A stretch of 64,000 bases of DNA from Sciurus carolinensis (GCF_902686445.1 NC_062217.1:81797258-81861257); one strand, 5' to 3'. Shown: positions 29,455 to 41,245, numbered from the stretch's first letter. Numbers and translations are program-made. The notes: generated by a model not told the origin, from the sequence alone.

Positions 29455-29542
29455 TGAGGGGCCCAGGATTTGAACCTCGGTCCTTGCGGTCCATGCACAT
29501 GCTAAACGAGCGCTCTCCAAAATGAGCTATTTCTTCAGCTTT
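29455..29542 (-). mobile_element. ID/tRNA-type SINE, antisense
   Basis: The reverse complement reads GCTGAAGAAATAGCTCATTT, GAGAGCGCTCGTTTAGCATG and GAGGTTCAAATCCTGGG, a tRNA-Ala-like A box and B box. It differs more than usual from the other ID copies and may be an older tRNA SINE. Confidence 0.6.
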
Positions 29543-30235
29543 ATCTCATCTTTACTTTATAAATAAATATATATATATATATATACAACCCAGTAACCAA
29601 ATATTGAGAAGTTTCATGTATATGAGAAACTACTTATCTAGGAATTTGGTTTGAATGATTTTCTATTTGGTGTTCTTATACATGATTGCCCCTTGCATAT
29701 GTGATACTATCTGAAAGAATTAATACAGTGGGAAAGAAACCATTCCAGGTCCTAAAGTCACTCTAGCCTCAGGATTCTTCAAGTCCTGATGAAGCAGGCA
29801 GAAAACCCTTTCCAAGGCGATCAGAGTTGTTGAGATCCAGCTGAAGGTTGCCTGTCCAGGTCCACAACTGGTCTGCTACACCCCAGGGGTTGGCTGCTTG
29901 AGCCTCAATCCATTGGGGATTAGAGTTAATGCTTTTGGCTCCTGTTACCACTGCTCTCTCCCATATCTTCCACACCCCCACACTCACTCTGAACTATACT
30001 AAGTTGTGCGCTGTGCCTGGTCCTCCCAAACAACTCAGTTTCACACCTTCTTCCTTGAACATCTTTTGAGAAAAGCCTTGCCTGACCTGAACCAATGGCC
30101 CCAGATTAGCTGCCCCCCCTGGCGATGTTCCCAAGGAATCTGCACATACCCTATAGGATTCAGCATGCCACTGTCTCTACTACTACACTCGTTCTTGAGT
30201 GTGCTCCCCACATCATCCCCATCAGCCTCTTCCCA

Positions 30236-30345
30236 CAAACTTGTTAAAAATGCGAATTCTAGAACCCAGTGTATCCGAAAATCTTGGAGGGGGGCTTGAT
30301 CAGTGTTTTATCAGACTCCTAGGTGATAGAATTCTGGCCAAGTTT
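30236..30345 (+). mobile_element. MER5A-like hAT DNA transposon fragment
   Basis: AAACTTGTTAAAAATGCGAATTCTAGAACCCAGTGTATCCG...GGGGGGCTTGATCAGTGTTTTATCAGACTCCTAGGTGATAG follows the MER5A consensus (ACTTGTTAGAAATGCAGATTCT...AGGTGATTCT). Confidence 0.65.
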
Positions 30346-30655
30346 TATGGACTACCACACGACAAAGGAAGGCACCATACTCTATTTTCCTGGGCTAGCG
30401 GATACATTTAGATAAACAAACAAAATGCATTTAGAATTTGAAATAAAGATGCATGTGGGCAAGATATTTAACAGGTGTGTTGTTGCTGTTGGTATTTTTC
30501 TCCCAAATGTGTGTGGGAAATAAGAAACAAGATTTAGGAACCTTTGAGGTCATCAACTTCTGAACCCAGAAATCTGTGACCATCATCCCATCTTCTACTG
30601 TTTTAAATAGTGTCAGATACTATGGATCCAAATTACTCTTTACTCTGGCCACTAT

Positions 30656-31085
30656 TAATACCTGTTAGGGATATGAAGTGTCCCCCAAAAGCTCCTGTGT
30701 TAACACAGGAATGTTCAGAGGTAAAATGATTAGATTATGACAGCTGTAACATAATCAATCCATCCTAGTTTGAACGAACTAACCGGGTGGTAACTGTAGG
30801 CAGGTGGGACATGGCCAGAGGAGGTGGATCACTGGGGATGTGCCCTGGACGGGTACTCTTCCACACAGCCCCTTTGCCCTTCCTCTCTGTGCTTTCTGGC
30901 TATGATGAATGGAGCAGCTTCCCTCCACCACACTCTCTGCACCATGATGTCCTGCCTCACAGAGCAATGGACTCGGCCAACTCTGGACTGAAATCTCTAA
31001 AACCATGAGCCAAAATAAACATTTCCTCCTTTAAGTTATTCTTGTCGGGTATTTTGGTCACAGTGATGGAAAGCTGACTAACACA
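30656..31085 (+). mobile_element. ERVL-MaLR-type solo LTR
   Basis: GATATGAAGTGTCCCCCAAAAGCTCC near the start; CTTCCACACAGCCCC...GCTTTCTGGCTATGATGAATGGAGCAGC inside; AATGGACTCGGCC...CCATGAGCCAAAATAAACATTTCCTCC and GCTGACTAACACAG at the end. A related LTR is at 57993-58500. It is an old retroviral LTR with no viral genes. The subfamily is not resolved. Confidence 0.65.
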
Positions 31086-31595
31086 GAGCCTTTCTGAGGA
31101 AGAAAAATAGAGAGGCAATTCCCCAGGGCCATGGGAACCCTTGACTTCCTACAGCACTAACAGCACTTCTCTTCCTGAAGTCAACAATTTCCAATATCTT
31201 GATCAAGAGCCACCACACTTCACTTACAGATGACAGGGAGGCCGATGACTGCAGGCAGCACCAGACCCCTAGATGGCTATAATGGTTAAGGTGTTATGAA
31301 AAACACTACAAAGGGGAAATTTCTTTAAAAGGTGGTGGATCTTCTAAACCCAAGCAAAAAGTAAACAAAACCAAAGTGAAGGTTGCAGTCACCATATCCT
31401 GGTCACTTTTTTCAAATATGTAAGACCAACTGTTTGCTAATTGTTTAGCAATAAAAATTATTTTTAGTTAACCTTCTAAAAAAGCTGTTTCTCTTAAAAT
31501 CATCAGCTTCAAATGAGACTATTGAGACAACTAATGATAAGTATCCCTGAAAAACATCTCAGATCCATTAAGAAGGTCCACTTAATAGACTCACT
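31086..31595. other. Intron, no confident feature
   Basis: Single-copy-looking intron between the LTR and the L1 target site. Nothing identifiable. Confidence 0.4.
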
Positions 31596-31610
31596 TAAAA
31601 AGCTAATTTT
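31596..31610. repeat. Target-site duplication, left copy
   Basis: TAAAAAGCTAATTTT, exact match to 37885-37899. It flanks the poly(T) that is the A tail of the minus-strand L1. Confidence 0.92.
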
Positions 31611-31739
31611 TTTTTTTAGATTTTTTTTTTATTGTATACAAATGGGATACATGTTGTTTCTCTATTTGTACATAGAGTCAAGGCATACCATTTGTGTAAT
31701 CATACATTTACATAGGGCAATGATGTTTGATTATTATTT

Positions 31740-31775
31740 TTCCTTCCCCCCCACCCCTCCCACCCCTCTTTTCCC
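31740..31775 (-). other. G-rich tract with G-quadruplex potential in L1 3'UTR
   Basis: Plus strand CCCCCCCACCCCTCCCACCCC gives four or more G-runs separated by one base on the L1 sense strand. The same tract type is present at 6213-6236 and 25788-25861 in other copies. Confidence 0.6.
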
Positions 31776-31818
31776 TCTATACAGTCCTTCTTTCCTTCAT
31801 TCTTACCGCTCTTCTTAT

Positions 31819-31854
31819 CCCTAATCCTAAACCTAACTCTAAACCTAATGCTAA
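31819..31854 (-). repeat. Six in-register telomere-like hexamers in L1 3'UTR
   Basis: Plus strand shows CCCTAA, TCCTAA, ACCTAA, CTCTAA, ACCTAA, TGCTAA back to back: six units all ending CTAA, one of them the exact vertebrate telomere repeat. The corresponding place in the L1 at 1-6237 (near 6165) lacks this stretch. Confidence 0.8.
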
Positions 31855-31880
31855 CCCCTCCCACCCCCCATTATATGTCC

Positions 31881-34800
31881 TCATCCACTTATCAGCGAGA
31901 TCATTCGTCCTTTAGTTTTTTGAGATTGGCTTATCTCACTTAGCATGATATTCTCCAATTTCATCCATTTGCCTGTAAATGCCATAATTTTATCATTCTT
32001 CATGGTGGAGTAATATTCCATTGTATATATATGCCACAGTTTCTTTATCCATTCATCAACTGAAGGGCATCTAGGTTGGTTCCACAATATGGCTATGGTG
32101 AATTGAGCAGCAATGAACATTGATGTGGCTGTATCTCTGTAGTATGCTGATTTTAAGTCCTTAGGGTATAGGCCAAGGAGTGGGATAGCTGGGTCAAATG
32201 GTGTTTCCATTCCAAGCTTTCTGAGGAATCTCCACACTGCTTTCCAGAGTGGCTGCACTAATTTGCAACCTCACCAGCAATGTATGAGTGTTCCTTTTTC
32301 ACCACATCCTCGCCAACACCTATTGTTGCTTGTGTTCTTGATAATCACCATTCTAATTGGGGTGAGATGAAATCTTAGGGTAGTTTTGATTTGCATTTCC
32401 CTTTTTACTAGGAATGTTGAACATTTTTTCATATATCTGTTGATTACTTGTACATCTTCTTCTGTGAAGTGTCTGTTCATTTCCTTAGCCCATTTGTTGA
32501 TTGGATTATTTGTATTCTTTGTGTAGAGTTTTTTGAGTTCTTTATAGATTCTGGAAATTAGCGCTCTATCTGAAGTATGGTTGGCAAAGATATTCTCCCA
32601 CTCTGTAGGCTCTCTCTTCACATTGCTGATAGTTTCCTTTGCTGAGAGAAAGCTATTTAGTTAGAATATATCCCAGTTGTTGATTCTTGCTTTTATTTCT
32701 TGTGCTATGGGAGTCCTGTTAAGGAAGTCTGATTCTAAGCCAACAAGTTGAAGATTTGGACCTACTTTTTCTTCTATAAGATGCAGGGTCTCTGGTCTGA
32801 TTCCGAGGTCCTTGATCCATTTTGAGTTGAGTTTTGTGTAGGGTGAGAGATAGGGGTTTAATTTCATTCTGTTGCATATGGTTTTCCAGTTTTCCCAGCA
32901 CCATTTGTTGAAGAGGCTATCTTTTCTCCATTGCATATTTTTGGACCCTTTGTCTAGTATGAGAAAATTGTATTTATTTGGGTTTGGGTCCATGTCCTCT
33001 ATTCTGTACCATTGATCTACCTGTCTATTTTGGTACCAATACCATGCCGTTTTTGTTACTATTGCTTTGTAGTAGAGTTGAAGATCTGGTATTGCAATAC
33101 CCCCTGCTTCACTCTTGCTACTGAGGATTGCTTTAGCTATTCTAGGTTTTTTATTCTTCCAGATGAATTTCATAATTGCTTGCTCTATTTCTGCAAGGTA
33201 CATCATTGGGATTTTAATTGTAATTGCATTGATCTGTATAGCACTTTAGGTAGTATAGCCATTTTGACAATATTAATTCTGCCTATCCAGGAACATGGGA
33301 GAACTTTCCATCTTCTAAGGTTTTCTTTAATTTCTTTCTTTAGAGTTCTGTAGTTCTCATTGTAGAGGTCTTTCACCTCTTTTGTGAGATTGATTCCCAA
33401 GTATTTTATTTTTTTCGATGCTATTGTGAATGGGGTAGTTTTCCTAATTTCTCTTTCTGAAGATTCATCACTTATGTATAAAAATGCATTGGATTTATGA
33501 GCATTGATCTTGTAACCTGCTACTTTACTGAATTCACTTATGAGTTCTAAAAATTTTCTGGTGGAATTTCCAGGTTCCTCTAAATATATAATCATGTCAT
33601 CAGCGAACAAGGATAGTTTGAGTTCTTCTTTTCCTATTCGTATCCCTTTAATTTCTTTGGTTTGTCTAATTGCTCTGGCTAGAGTCTCAAGGACAATATT
33701 GAATAGAAGTGGTAAAAGAGGGCATCCCTGCCTTGTTCCAGTTTTTACGGGGAACGCTTTCAGTTTTTCACCATTTAGAATGATATTAGCCATGGGCTTA
33801 GCGTAGATGGCCTTTACAAGTTAAGGAATGTTCCCACTACCCCAATTTTTTCTAGTGTTTTGAGCATGAAGGGATGCTGTATTTTATCGAATGCTTTTTC
33901 TGCATCTATTGAAATAATCATGCGATTCTTAACTTTAAGTCTGTTGATATGGTGAATGACATTTATTGATTTCCGAATGTTGAACCAACCTTGCATCCCA
34001 GGGATAAAACCCACTTGATCGTGGTGCACTATCTTTTTAATATATATTTGTATGCGATTTGCCAAAATTTTGTTGAGAATTTTTGCGTTGATGTTCATTA
34101 AGGATATTGGTCTGAAATTTTCTTTCCTCGATGTGTCTCTCTCTGGTTTAGGTATCAGGGTGATATTGGCTTCATAGAACGAGTTTGGGAGGGTTCCCTC
34201 CTCTTCTATTTCATGGAATAGTTTGAGGAGTATTGGAATGAGCTCTTCTTTAAAGGTTTTGTAGAACTCGGCTGAGAACCCATCTGGTCCTGGACTTTTC
34301 TTTGTTGGTAGGCTTTTGATGACCTCTTCTATTTCATTGCTTGAAATTGGTTTATTTAGGTTGTGTATGTCCTCCTCGTTCAGTTTAGGTAATTCATATG
34401 TCTCTAGAAATTTGTTGATGTCTTCGAGGTTTTCTGTTTTGTTGGAGTATAGATTTTCGAAATAGCTTCTAATTATGTTTTGTATTTCACTCGTGTCTGT
34501 TGTGATGTTTCCTTGTTCATTCCAAATTTTAGTAATTTGAGTTTTCTCCCTCTTTCTCTTTGTTAGTGTGGCTAAGGGTTTATCAATTTTATTTATTTTT
34601 TCAAAGAACCAACTATTTATTTTGTTAATTTTTCCAATTGTTTCTTTTGTTTTGATTTCGTTGATTTCGGCTCTGATTTTAACTATTTCCTGTCTTCTAC
34701 TACTTTTGGTATTGGTCTGCTCTTCTTTTTCTAGCACTTTGAGCTGTAGTGTTAAGTCGTTTATTTGTTGATTTCTACTTCTTTTTTGAATGCACCCCAT

Positions 34801-35726
34801 GAAATAAATCTTCCTCTAAGTACTGCTTTCATAGTGTCCCAGAGATTTTGATATGATGTGTCTTTGTTCTCATTTACTTCTAAGAATTTTTTTATTTCCC
34901 TCCTGATGTCTTCTGTTATCCATTCATCATATAATAGTGTATTATTTAATCTCCAGGTATTGGAGAAGTTTCTGTTTTTTATTCTGTCATTTATTTCTAA
35001 TTTCAATCCATTATGAGCTGATAGAGTACAAGGTAGTATCTCTATCTTCTTGTATTTGCTAACAGTAGCTTTGTGTCATAAAATATGGTCTATTTTAGAG
35101 AAGGATCCATGTGCTGCTGAGAAGAAAGTGTATTCGTTCTTTGTTGGATGGTATATTCTATATATGTCCGTTAAGTCTAAATTGTTGATTGTGTTGTTGA
35201 GATCTATAGTTTCTTTATTCAATTTTTGTTTGGATGATCTATCCAGTGGTGAGAGAGGTGTGTTAAAATCGCCTAGTATTATTGTGTTGTGGTCTATTTG
35301 ATTTCTGGAATTGAGAAGGACTTGTTTGACGTACGTGGATGAGCCAATGTTCAGGGCAAAGATATTTATGATTGTTATGTCTTGCTGATTTATGCTTCCC
35401 TTAAGCAGCATGTAATGTCCTTCTTCATCCCTTTTGACTAGTTTTGGTTTGAAGTCCACATTATCTGAAATGAGGATGGATACTCCAGCTTTTTTGCTGT
35501 GTCCGTGTGCATGGTATGTTTTTCCCCATCCTTTCACCTTTAGTCTATGGGTGTCTCTTTCTATGAGATGAGTCTCTTGCAGGCAGCATATTGTTGGATT
35601 TTTCTTTTTAATCCAATCTGCCAGTCTATGTCTTTTGATTGATGAGTTCAGGCCATTAACATTCAGGGTTATTATTGTGATATGATTTGTATTCCCAGTC
35701 AATTGACTCATATTTGTTTTTGACAT
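31881..35726 (-). pseudogene. L1 ORF2 remnant (endonuclease and reverse transcriptase)
   Basis: Read in seven open pieces: endonuclease at 35726-35076 (NVNGLNSSIKRHRLADWI, LQETHLIERD, LGDFNTPLSPLDRS); linker at 35006-34761; reverse transcriptase at 34800-33814 and 33793-33203 ([52 protein letters not shown]); and the C-terminal part at 33206-31881, with [15 protein letters not shown]. The catalytic FADD is intact but at least five frameshifts or stops break the gene. Normal ORF2 is one frame of about 1280 codons, which fits the 3.85-kb span. Confidence 0.92.
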
Positions 35727-35757
35727 GATTTGGTTTCTCCTTTATTTGGCTATTCCT

Positions 35758-36801
35758 TTAGGCTAGCGCCTCCTGTTGCTGATTTGCATCGTTGTTTTTC
35801 ATCTTTTCCTCATGGAATATTTTGCTGAGAATGTTCTGTAATGCTGGCTTTCTTTTTGTAAATTCCTTTAGCTTTTGTTTATCATGGAAGGATCTTATTT
35901 CATCGTCAAATTTGAAGGTAATTTTTGCTTGGTATAAGATTCTTGGTTGGCATCTGTTTTCTTTCAGGGCTTGGTATATGTTGTTCCAGGCCCTTCTAGC
36001 TTTTAGGGTCTGGATTGAAAAATCTGCTGATATTCTTATTGGTTTCCCTCTGAATGTAATTTGATTCTTTTCTCTCGCGGCCTTTAAAATTCTGTCTTTA
36101 TTTTGTATGTTAGGTATTTTCATAATAATGTGCCTTGGTGTGGGTCTGTTGTAATTTTGTATGTTTGGAGTTCTATAAGCCTCTTGTACTTGGTTTTCCA
36201 TTTCATTTCAGATTTGGGAAATTTTCTGATATTATTTCATTGAATAGATTGTTCATTCCTTTGGTTTGTTTCTCTAAGCCTTCCTCAATCCTAATAATTC
36301 TTAAATTTGGCCTTTTCATGATATCCCATAATTCTTGTAGATTCTGTTCATGATTTCTTACCATTTTTTCTGTTTGGCCAACTTTGTTTTCAAGATTAAA
36401 TAATTTGTCTTCAATGTCTGAGGTTCTGTCTTCCAGGTGTTCTATCCTATTGGTTATGCTTTCTATGGAGTTTTTAACTTGGTTTATTGTTTCCTTCATT
36501 TCAAGTATTTCAGTTTGCTTTTTTTTCAGTATCTCTAACTCTTTATTGAAATGATCTCTTGCTTCCCGTATTTGCTCTTTTAACTGTTGATTGGTGCCAT
36601 CATTTAATGCCTGCATTTGCTCTTTCATCTCCTCCTTCAATGCCTGATATGCTCTTTCATCTCCTCATTTGCTTCTCTGATCGTTTTAATTATGTACATT
36701 CTGAACTCCCTTTCTGACATTTCTTCTGCTGTGCTGTCATTGCATTTTATTGATGTAGTATCTAGGTTTGTTTGGGACATTTTCTTCTCTTGTTTTCTCA
36801 T
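35758..36801 (-). pseudogene. L1 ORF1 remnant
   Basis: The start ATG is at 36801 (MRKQEKKMSQTN). The first frame ends early with a TGA near 36645 after a frameshift. The second frame (36640-36203) carries the coiled coil (KDHF/RDHFNKELEILKKKQ, RIEHLEDRTSDIED). Another frameshift just after NFPNLK (36203) puts the C-terminal RNA-binding part in 36201-35758 (NIQNKDRILKAAREK, ARRAWNNIYQALKE). The remnant is non-functional. Confidence 0.9.
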
Positions 36802-36964
36802 ATTGGTCAGCTGTCAGTGGGACCCTGAGATATTGCAGATTTCCGCTATTGGCTTATAGTGTCCTGGTAGATTTCCAGTGTTTCACCTCCCAGCCTTCAG
36901 TAGCCTGATGTCTTGGAGGAATTTGATAATGCAGTGCATCCAAAGAAAGCTGCCCCTAGCCCCC

Positions 36965-37884
36965 TACTGGTTCCAGGGTTTGGAGCTGGCTCTGTGCGGA
37001 AAGGCTCTCACTGGGGGCCTGCACCGTGCAGCTGGCCGTGTTGGAGGAGCCCACCGCCGGAGTGTGGAAGGCTACCTGGGGAAGACTCTAGCTGCCCTGC
37101 CCTGCTCTGATAAGCCACCCCTATCTGTGCCTGCCACCGGGCCGAGCTTTACCCAGTGGGCAGACTCACCCGTGGCTCTATTTCAGTCCGAGTCTCTCAA
37201 TGCCTCCCCTTCTTAACTCCTGGGTTCTGGAGCGACTGGGGATGCAGTCACCCTCTAGGCCGCCATCTTGGAACGCCCCGTGGAAAGAGCCTGCGGCCGG
37301 AGTGGGCAGAGCCACCTGAAGAGGTCTCTGGCTGCCCTGCCCTGATCCCAGAGGCTGCTTGCGGATCGAAGGTCTCCGTTGATTCGGGGACTTGTGGCTG
37401 GTTCTATGTAGAAAGCCTCTCACTGGGCGGTCTGCTCCGAGAAGCTAGCCTTGAAAGGCACCTCCCACCGCAGGGGTCGAGGCTGCTTGGGGAAGTCTCT
37501 GGCTGCTCTATCCTGGTCCCTGAAGTTGCTTATGTGCTGGAGTATGCTGGGAGTACGCTGCACTGGCTCCGGGACTTGGAGCTTGTTCTGGTCAGAAAGG
37601 CTCTCACTAGGGGGCCTGCTCCAAGAACCTGGAGAAGCTGGCTGTGTGGGCGGGGCCCACCGCCGGAGTGCGCAGGACTGCCTGTGGATGACTCTAGCTG
37701 CCCTGCCCGGCTCCGATAAGCCACCTCTATCTGGGCCTGCCACCCGGGCTGAGCTTTACTCAGTGGGCAGACTCACCCGTGGCTCTATTTCAGTCCGAGT
37801 CTCTCAATGCCTCCCCTTCTTAACTCCTGGGTTCTGGAGCGACTGGGGGTGCAGTCACCCTCTAGGCCGCCATCTTGGATCGCC
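36965..37884 (-). promoter_or_regulatory. L1 5'UTR with 607-bp duplicated unit
   Basis: A block ending CCTCTAGGCCGCCATCTTGG A occurs twice, with GCCGCCATCTTGG near 37259 and 37866, exactly 607 bp apart. Neighbouring text (GGGCAGACTCACCCGTGGCT at 37158 and 37765; CACCGCCGGAGTG; AAGGCTCTCACT) is also paired at this distance. Inside the unit a weaker ~185-bp period is visible (GGGACTTG...CTCTCACT near 37386 and 37571). Each unit carries an AAGATGGCGGC YY1-like site in element sense. This is the layout expected of a monomer-type L1 promoter; promoter function is inferred. Confidence 0.75.
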
Positions 37885-37899
37885 TAAAAAGCTAATTTT
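37885..37899. repeat. Target-site duplication, right copy
   Basis: TAAAAAGCTAATTTT, identical to 31596-31610. It adjoins the 5' terminus of the minus-strand L1. Confidence 0.92.
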
Positions 37900-38478
37900 A
37901 CCAGATACAAAATACCAATGAAACAGAGTAGATTTCTCCTAAATTTCCTGTTCATTACTACAAACAACCAAAGAACACCATTCCCCATGTCATACTTCCA
38001 GGAACATGGACAAAAATCATTTCTTGATACCATAAAGTTAAAAGCAGCAACTACTGGTCAAACCAAACCAACAGGGATTCCTACTCAAACTCTGTATTTA
38101 GTGATAACCTTTCACCAGTAATATTACAAATGAGAATCTCAAAGTTTAAAAACAACAACTCTTAAACATTTGAATTTAGGTCAAGAGAACAACAGAAGAC
38201 CAGGGAAAATGTTTCTCATATTAGGCTAAGAAACCAGAAAATGTTTTGAAATTTGAGAAATGAAGTTCACAGCTTGAGCTAACACAACCAGGTACATTCT
38301 AGAAGTGGCCAGAAATGGAGGAAACACATTATCAGTTCTGACCAAATCTAATGGGAAAACTTACATAAAATGGAGATGACCTGACCTTAATGAAAACTTT
38401 ATTGTAATTAATACCAACTATTCACTAAAAGTCTCCAAATCAATACTTTCCAATATTAACTTTAAAATTAGTTTTTAC

Positions 38479-38519
38479 CTCTTTCCACATAATGGTATGC
38501 CACATACCATTTCTTAACA
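38479..38519 (-). CDS. ATP8A2: ATP8A2 coding exon: start of actuator domain
   Basis: A 41-bp exon. Two bases complete a Val codon (G|TG), then it reads LRNGMWHTIMWKE. This is the first beta strands of the A domain. The acceptor is CTTTTCCAG and the donor GAG/GTAAAAAC. It is followed downstream by the largest intron in the window (about 11.3 kb), which contains the complete L1 at 31611-37884 in the same orientation as the gene. Confidence 0.92.
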
Positions 38520-38769
38520 CTGGAAAAGAAAAAAGTAATAATTGATCAGTTAATATTGGTTATAATCAGAATAAAAGCAGTTTCCTAAAAATCCAAAAGG
38601 TTCCATTTGAACTTCTATTTACTAATTCTACATCACATAACATATCCTTTGACAGAAAAATATAACACCATCACCCTCCAAAATGGAGCCCTGATCTATG
38701 TACTGCTGTAACATACATACATTACTGCAAACACATAAGTATTTATATTTATATGTAAGTAAAATCTAC

Positions 38770-38996
38770 ATGCTAGGCACAGTGGTGCATGCCTGTAATC
38801 CCAGCAGCTTGGGAGGCTGAGGCAGGAAGATCACAAGTTCAAAGTCAGCCTCAGCAACATAGTGAGGCTCTGAGTTACTTAGGGAGACCCTGTCTTAAAA
38901 AAAAAAAAAAAAAAAAAATGAGCCGGGAATGTGAATGAGGCTCACTGGGTAAGCACCCCTGGGTTTAATCCCCAGTACCTACCCACACTCCCCCCA
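38770..38996 (+). mobile_element. B1-dID composite SINE with 9-bp target duplication
   Basis: 7SL-derived half GGCACAGTGGTGCATGCCTGTAATCCCAGCAGCTTGGGAGGCTGAGGC, a poly(A) linker, then an ID-like half ending GGGTTTAATCCCCAGTACC. The flanks AAAATCTAC at 38761-38769 and 38997-39005 match. Composite B1-dID elements are known from squirrels and dormice, which supports the host call. Confidence 0.9.
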
Positions 38997-39364
38997 AAAA
39001 TCTACTTATATTCCTCTCAGAAGCAGAAAAAAAGTCACATGTCAAACACACAAATACAACAACAATAAAAAGAACCAGAGCTAAAAAATCAAAACAATAA
39101 GAAGTAGGAAAAGGGAGACAGGGAGAGACTATGAACCAGGGACATAAACACTTCAATGGAAATAAACACTGTCTAAAATTCATGATAATTACAGTCTTTT
39201 CTAAAATTCTAAAATACACAAGTCCTGTTCAAATATTAATTATCAGGATGAACATTATTTTTCTAATTTATCTCAGTACCATTAACTACTTACTTAAAAA
39301 TTCCTTAAATCCAGATCTTAAGTTTATAGTAGAAAAAAAAAAATGATAGGCTCTGGTATCTTAC

Positions 39365-39410
39365 CTATTGTTTTCTTTTTGTTAACTGCATTGTCTGCCT
39401 TGTGTCGCTT
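39365..39410 (-). CDS. ATP8A2: ATP8A2 coding exon: linker to actuator domain
   Basis: A 46-bp exon reading KRHKADNAVNKKKTI plus the first base of a Val codon. In P4-ATPases this basic segment (the KRHKAD motif) connects TM2 to the actuator (A) domain. The acceptor is GTAACAG and the donor ATAG/GTAAGA. Its phase (0 in, 1 out) fits the neighbours exactly. Very short exons here match the family's finely divided gene structure. Confidence 0.93.
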
Positions 39411-39483
39411 CTGTTACCGAAAGAAACAAAGGATTTTTAGATTCGAAAGTTCCAAATGAATAACTGAAATAAGATACAATAAG

Positions 39484-39795
39484 GGGCAGGGCCAGATGCA
39501 GTGGTGCACTCTAATCCCAGGTACTTGGGAGGCTAAGGCAGGAGGATCCCAAGTTGGAGATCAGCTTTGGTTGCTGGGGTGGTGACACACCTATAATCCC
39601 AGCAACTCAGGACACTGAAGCAGGAGGATCACAAGTTCCAAGCCAACCTGAGCAACTTAGTGAGGCCCTAAGCAATTTAATGAGATCCTGTCTCAAAATA
39701 AACAATAAAAAGGGCTGGGGATGTGGCTCACAGGTAGAGCACTTGCCTAACATGTGCAAGGCCCTGGGTTCAATGCCCCATAGAACAAAAAGAAG
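39484..39795 (+). mobile_element. Truncated B1 next to B1-dID composite SINE
   Basis: A first B1 half (GCAGTGGTGCACTCTAATCCCAGGTACTTGGGAGG...) ends near 39565. It is followed by a second B1 (GTGACACACCTATAATCCCAGCAACTCAGG...GAGATCCTGTCTC) and an ID part (GGGCTGGGGATGTGGCTCACAGGTAGAGCACTTGCC...GGTTCAATGCCCC). This is either one SINE inserted into another or tandem capture. It lies in the 1.1-kb intron between two ATP8A2 exons. Confidence 0.85.
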
Positions 39796-40490
39796 AGGAA
39801 GCCGGGTGGTTTGGAACTGGAAACAAAGAAACTAACTGCTGTAAAATTCAATTTGATGATTTGGTGATCTATTATCATTTACTAAGTTTAGATGTTTTCT
39901 ATTTTGGCTTAATGATTATGTTTTTGGTTCTAACAGTCAACAAACTCCTTGAAGTGTGAAACTGCTCACTTTTCATTTATGAACAAACTAGAAGAGTGAT
40001 TCAATAAAATAAGCCCAACAACAGACAGCTGGTTTCATTTTCAACTTACATTAATTGATTTACCTACTCCTCAAAAGATGTACATATGTTCAGGAGACCA
40101 AGTGTGTGCATGTGAGCATGTGAGGGAAAAGGAGAGGGAGACAGAGAAAGAAAAGAAGAGTGAAATTAGGAATGTGACTGTAGCCAAGCAACTTGGAGAT
40201 GCCCCAGGTTAACTGTGAGAAGGAAGATTCTTGTAAAATTCCCTCAGGTGTAGCAAGCACAAAGCTGCTTTTCTAGGCAGTACTATAATGTTTTATTTGC
40301 TACCCAAATTAGCAAGCTTTAAAGCAGGAGTTAAGAAACAACTGTGATAAACATCAAAGGGGGTCCAGACACTGCCCCAGGATCACTATATGGGTCTAAG
40401 ACACTAAGTACGAGTTATCTCCCAAAACATACTATCACCAGTCTAGGGGCTGGCTAAGCTACAGCCCAATTCCCTGTCTTGAACATATCA

Positions 40491-40664
<174 letters not shown>

Positions 40665-41017
40665 TTAGCACATTAAAATCCTCCATGATAAAGAAAATGT
40701 GGCCTCACAGCTCACTCTTTCACAGTGCTGCTCCATTTCTGTTATACAAAAAATGATTGCCTTATTTTAAAAACTAACTATGCATTTTGAATATTTTTTT
40801 AGATTTTACTCACATTGCCCATGTGTTTAAAACACAAAGAGTTAAAAGTGTGTTCCCACCCCTCCAGAACCATTTTTTCCATGCCTCTTTTAGTAACTCA
40901 ATTATCCTTAAGGCAATACTAAAGGAAGTCTCTACTTGTACAAAGATCACATTTGTTCATCCCATCAATATTGGATTAGGAAAACAAACTATAGGCAACT
41001 ATTGTGACACTTTTTCA

Positions 41018-41245
<228 letters not shown>

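Larger units (their letters stand above)
31611..37884 (-). mobile_element. Full-length L1 retrotransposon (about 6.27 kb)
   Basis: Complete L1 lying in the 11.3-kb ATP8A2 intron, in the same orientation as the gene. The 3' end has an A-rich tail (T tracts at 31611-31632 on the plus strand). The 5' terminus in element sense reads GGCGATCCAAGATGGCGGCC, the YY1-type start common to L1s. An exact 15-bp target-site duplication brackets it. Both ORFs carry frameshifts and stops, so it cannot move on its own. Full length plus perfect duplication argues for a fairly recent insertion. Confidence 0.95.

Noticed and set aside
29455..29542. Functional tRNA gene
   Set aside because: A and B boxes are present, but the cloverleaf pairing is not convincing and it fits a tRNA-derived SINE.
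31819..31854. True interstitial telomere from a chromosome fusion
   Set aside because: It is short, degenerate and placed precisely inside an L1 3'UTR with intact element ends.
36878..37921. Several 60-190 codon open frames on both strands
   Set aside because: They lie in the GC-rich 5'UTR of L1, where stop codons are rare; frames are not preserved between the two 607-bp units in a meaningful way.
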